64,000 nt of DNA from Steromphala cineraria (taxonomy: Eukaryota > Mollusca > Gastropoda > Trochida > Trochidae). Below the pieces are notes generated by a model, which was not told the origin of the DNA, ran no database searches, and worked only from the letters and a program-made list of their open reading frames with translations. The position numbers were made by a program, and so were the translations under genes. Below, piece by piece: positions 59,605-64,000 of this stretch; the first letter of the stretch is position 1; the number at the start of each line of letters is the position of its first letter. Where the stretch lies: positions 29,138,882 to 29,202,881 of the forward strand of contig OU744730.1 of the NCBI GenBank assembly GCA_916613615.1, read 5' to 3'.

Positions 59605-59672
59605 CCTCAGTAGCTCAGTTAATAGAGGCGTTGCATCACAACATAAAAGCCCCTGGTTCCATTCCCACTTTT
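59605..59672 (+). repeat. tRNA-like fragment
   Basis: CAGTAGCTCAGTTAATAGAG resembles a tRNA D-arm/A box and CTGGTTCCATTCCCAC a T-arm/B box with CG changed to CC. The acceptor arms do not pair well, so it is more likely a SINE remnant or tRNA pseudogene than a working tRNA. Confidence 0.35.
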
Positions 59673-62600
59673 GTCGTTAACATTTCTAAAAAATGAGATT
59701 CTAAACGTAACAACTCCGTTGATTTGCAAAAGTTGAAGATCTCTGCACCTGAGTTAATGTCAGTGTGCAATGCAAAGTAGGTGTATTAGAACAATTTGAG
59801 GTCTTTCGTTCAATACACCTGCAGTTAGAACAAAAGAAACCATAGCAACGAGACTGGAAGTGGGGAATAACTTAATATTGCACGTTGTGTAACGTAAACA
59901 TATTTCTAATAGATTAATAGGACATGGGTCGGAAAACATACCACGTATATAAATAACTGTCAATTACAAGCATTTCAAGGAACTTTAATATAAACAATAA
60001 GATAAACAACTGAGAGCTAGCAGCGTGCATGCGTTATCCAACAGATGCAATTTTGTTATGAAGATATGGACATATTTATTTGTTTGAAATGGTTTAAACA
60101 TATTCCATTTCAGAAATGAAACGGGATTGGCTTATGATGCTAATGTTAATGCCACTCTCTAACAAAATATTTATGTTGATATAATTGTGACGTACAGATG
60201 AAGAGCAGTAAATACACATTTACAGAGACAATATTGAAACCATGATGATTGGCAATTTACATTATAGGAATTGGATAATTTAAGGCTTTCTTTCATATAT
60301 AATTTAGATGATAAAATCAGTTTTAGGTAGGAACATAATATTCAACCGTTCTAAGTAAAATCTGCAAATCTCTTTGATATATCTTGGGAATCTTTATCAG
60401 GAATCATTTTTCAAGCATTAGATTTGTCTCAAATGATCCTAGAAAACGCAGTAGTAAAGGGTGACAATTTCTACCTTGGATTTAGTCCTGCCTCATAACT
60501 GCGTATCACAATGGAGCATTTTATAAATTCTAGGCCCCTATTCTGAAAGTCTACATTGACTGAATACATATATGAAACGAAAAGCCTAAGGAAATTTAAT
60601 TTAAGGTAAAGTAATTGTTTCAATAGTTCAAAGAATACATTTGCATTTACTGTAGATTGGTATGCGATACATAATCTTTATGGAACAGAATAGGAATCAT
60701 TGCAAAAAAGATATGCTAACGTTCTTGCATTTTGATAAAAATCGTATTTGAAAGTAGATCGTTTTTTCTCTTCGAAATCACTGTAATGGCCATAACAAAT
60801 TAATATGTACATCACTAAATGTAGTTAAAGGTCCTTTGGAAAGAGATACGCTATGTTGTTACATTAGCTGTGATGCTGTGGGTTTATTGTGCTTTGCGGA
60901 CTCGCATCAGGCTTCACAGATGTGTTAATCTATCAGGCTGTTGATTGTCTACAATAAGATTATAATTTCTATAATTTTTTTTTATTCATTTCACCTTCAT
61001 TAATTAAAATATAACAAACAATTCATCTATTTGGGAAAAGACACAGTATATACTTACTATATACCTATATACTTAAAGGTTTGGTACCAAGGACAAACGG
61101 AGACTATTTGACAACAGTGATTTATGAAATTTAAGATCCTATTGAAAGTGGATGCTTTGCAGGGGAGAATCGTTGGCTTATTATGATATAATTAGACGAA
61201 TAAAGTTGACTATATTCCATTATCATTTTCTGCTGAGAATACATTTTATCTAACGATGTCCATGTCCGAGAGAAGCAATCAATAGGTTCCATTCACAAAC
61301 ATCAACACATATGACAGATTGTCAAAATCAATAATGTCACGATACAATCATAACGCATCATTAGTTGATTGTGATGATAATTCACACGGTATATTTTATC
61401 AATACGGTCTTTACTTCACTTTGCCGATAGGGGAGGATGTAATTTGTTGTTAACATTTGGTAATTATTGAGATATTGTCAATGTTGAAAGATGTTCAACG
61501 ACTTTCAATAATTCAAAGACATTCAAATTCAATTAAGCAGTTTTTAAATTGTAAGGATACAAGTTAACAATCATTCCTCTGAAAAACTAAAAGAAAAGTA
61601 ATTATGAAAAAAAACGTGTATCCTTTTAGGTTTACAAATACTTTTACTCTCAGAGTAATTTTGCTTTAGAAGAGTTTTTGTAACATTAACTTTCATTCAT
61701 TTTAAATAACTCCATTCAACAATGAAAGCAGACTACAGCACGCAACGGATTAAGCGGTAACAGGGATGGAAGATTACATCTCATTTTCTCTTCTCAAAGG
61801 GTATTAAACCAACGAGATGCGTGTCTATTGGGTTGCATATGGATGTGATCAGACAAGAGACATTATACTGACAAGTCGAATTTGTTGAATCAATGTTATT
61901 TGTATAGGCCATTTAAATCCGCTAAGTGCCTCAGTTGAACAAATAGTATTATGATACATGATTCAATCATCTTTTTCTTCTAATATCAATGAAATAACTT
62001 AGGTAATCTTTTATTTGAGCTATTGAGAGATTGATGAAAGTGGAACAGATACGATTTGATCATGTCCGTCACTGTGGGATAAGTGAGATTGATGCTTTGT
62101 AAATAAAGAAAGAATATAATTTGGTTGTGACTATTAAATAATATGTTTCATTATTTGATAGATCAAACACAACGACTTCTGAAAAAGGTTCTGTGTCATC
62201 ATTAGATATTTCTATGTACTACATTTGAATCATCTCTAGTTTTACATGTGATTCGTTCTTAAAAATAGCCATACGCTAATTTCATATCATAATGCATGTC
62301 AACGGGAAGAACAAAATAATGTTCATCTGATAATAATTCTGAAAGCAAGGAGGTTATATTCAAAAGAAGTATAGTTAAAAGTGAATTTTCAATCCAAAAG
62401 ACAGATGAATGTACAATATTCAAAAGAAATGATGATCACAACCTATCAAAGATTGCTGTGACTATTACAAATGAGATTGTTTAGTCATTATTGGAGAAAA
62501 AATTGTCAATTATTATTAACAGTTTCACGTCAACAACATTCATGTAACTGATTTGATGTACATATATTTATTTTCGTGAAACGGATTCGGCACAATCTGT

Positions 62601-63170
62601 CTATCTTATCAAGCTCTCTCCACAGTATTTACAGTTCACATATACTTTGTGTATACAATCAAAATGAAACCATATAATACAAAAGATACAGAGACAGAAA
62701 TAAAAGGTTAAGAGAGTTGCAGTGCTATAATATATAAATGCACATGTTTGAATATGACTCACAATTTAATAAATCTTGATTGTCATCAGAACTAAGGTAA
62801 TGTCTAAGGGCATGCTCCCTAAGGTTACATTTACTATATTACCTAATAACATACAACATAAAACTTAAATAATGGACAATCAAAAATCAAAGGCACAGCT
62901 TGGATTGCAGACTAAACATATTCAAAATAAATCTAATTGACTACATGTATGCGTAAGTCCGGTGTGTAAACTATTTACATTTGAAAAAAATTCTGATGCT
63001 GGTTTTGAAGATTTTTTAAGGTATCGTTTGAAATGAGAGATAGATGGAGAGCTTCTTGTTTCTAAGGGTAGAATTGCCATAATGTCGAAGGAGAGATTAT
63101 AACCTACGAGGGCAGTCTTATCGAGGTTCATATTTTTTGTATGTTGCCCAATGGCAAAATATCACTTTTT
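59673..63170. other. Gene-free AT-rich stretch
   Basis: No gene, RNA or complete element is recognised over this stretch; open frames are short and lack splice or domain support. Confidence 0.4.
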
Positions 63171-63173
63171 CAT

Positions 63174-63215
63174 TGTGACGTCACGTTATAAACATTACTT
63201 TGACGTCACGGTTCA
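63174..63215. promoter_or_regulatory. Paired CRE-type palindromes
   Basis: TGACGTCA occurs twice within about 42 bases (GTGACGTCACG and TTGACGTCACGG), followed by a related CTATGACGACAC. TGACGTCA is the CREB/ATF full site. No adjacent gene is identified, so function is unproven. Confidence 0.4.
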
Positions 63216-63310
63216 CCTATGACGACACAATCTCTATGGGCCGGCGGGGGCTAGTCCGCCTATGCAGAAAAGTAGATCTTTAGTAATTTATTCAATTTTA
63301 GGATTACGGT

Positions 63311-63480
63311 AATAAACAGAATATCATATTCGTGCCCATGACATACTATATTTACGACACTCGTGCCTAAATACACATGTATCAGTATATCCCTCACTCT
63401 CGCTCGGGAAATACCAATATTTAGCCACTCGTGTCGTAAACATAGTATGTCATGGACACTCATATACTATTCTCTATTTA
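63311..63480. repeat. Large imperfect palindrome (about 170 bp)
   Basis: CATGACATACTAT...TTTACGACAC at 63338-63360 is inverted at 63430-63452. The pairing extends outward (ATATCATATTCGTGCC with GGACACTCATATACTAT) and inward (GTGCCTAAATA with TATTTAGCCAC). It is a likely fold-back MITE; no target duplication was assigned. 63481-64000 shows no gene. Confidence 0.55.
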
Positions 63481-64000
63481 ATTCTTGAAACATGTTTATT
63501 CAAAATTTGGCCTTATATATACACTTTATAAATCATAGCATTTCGTTTTCCGATTTAAAAGATACTTTCCTCAGGGAACTAATCCAGCAACTTCCTTGAA
63601 CATGTTTTCAATATGACAAGACCATTTGCAGTCAAAACAGAAAGTTAGTCCAAGGTGCTTGTGACTTTCAGCTTGTTTTATCAAACTTCTATACTGCATG
63701 ATCAATTCAACATATTATACATGTATGAAGTCATCATCGTCCATCTTAACAAGGACTTATTAAAATATATCATTGTAAGGTCCCCAACTTCTGACCTTGA
63801 TGTGAGGGAAAGACAACTTCAAGTTCATGAATATTGTTTTTTCTTTATGCCTAGGTTCATGCTTACTGGATTTCTCGTTTTGCATTTTGCATGTATAGTT
63901 TAGACATAACCATTTGTTGTTTTGACTGAATGTCCATGAATGATTTTGCATGCTGATAGCTATACACCGTGGTTGTTTGTAGTTCTTCCCTCAGTTTATT

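Overview
This is an animal (eukaryotic) nuclear window: AT-rich, spliced coding exons with GT/AG junctions, and a dense, layered population of transposable elements. The core-repeat elements carrying GTCC/ACGG microsatellites and terminal hairpins resemble the pearl/HINE (Helentron-like) elements described in bivalves, so a bivalve or related lophotrochozoan is most likely. The species cannot be named from this window.

Left part (1-19.2 kb): Helentron-like non-autonomous elements of at least four families (here HLE-A, B, C, D, perhaps G) are inserted into one another and into the introns of a plus-strand gene. That gene (exons 8559-10889, 12440-12511, 13686-13727, 16184-16409) encodes a C2H2-like zinc finger plus a tyrosine-recombinase-like core. 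Its exon junctions are all in phase, but it carries two in-frame stops, four frameshifts and a 302-bp retroposon flanked by a 13-bp target duplication, so it reads as a pseudogene.

Middle (19.2-52.8 kb): after a stretch with no recognisable gene lies a minus-strand gene rebuilt from splice sites and phases: signal peptide (50817-50904), CUB domain in two exons (35209-35432, 32169-32298), LDL-receptor class A domain (30568-30693), transmembrane exon (29721-29894) and a tentative last exon (27486-27523). It would encode a single-pass CUB-LDLa membrane protein of about 259 residues. Its introns hold piggyBac-like, Tc1-like and pogo-like MITEs, a Penelope-like inverted-repeat element with a hammerhead-like motif, a broken non-LTR retrotransposon (39.95-42.78 kb), another HLE-A copy and tRNA-derived SINEs. 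A GC-richer stretch upstream of the signal-peptide exon (51.8-52.8 kb) could be promoter or 5' UTR.

Right part (52.8-64 kb): mostly non-coding, with a fold-back MITE, a second SINE, a decayed Tc1/mariner element with intact terminal repeats, tRNA-like fragments, paired CRE palindromes and a 170-bp imperfect palindrome. No prokaryotic feature, CRISPR array or rRNA gene was seen.
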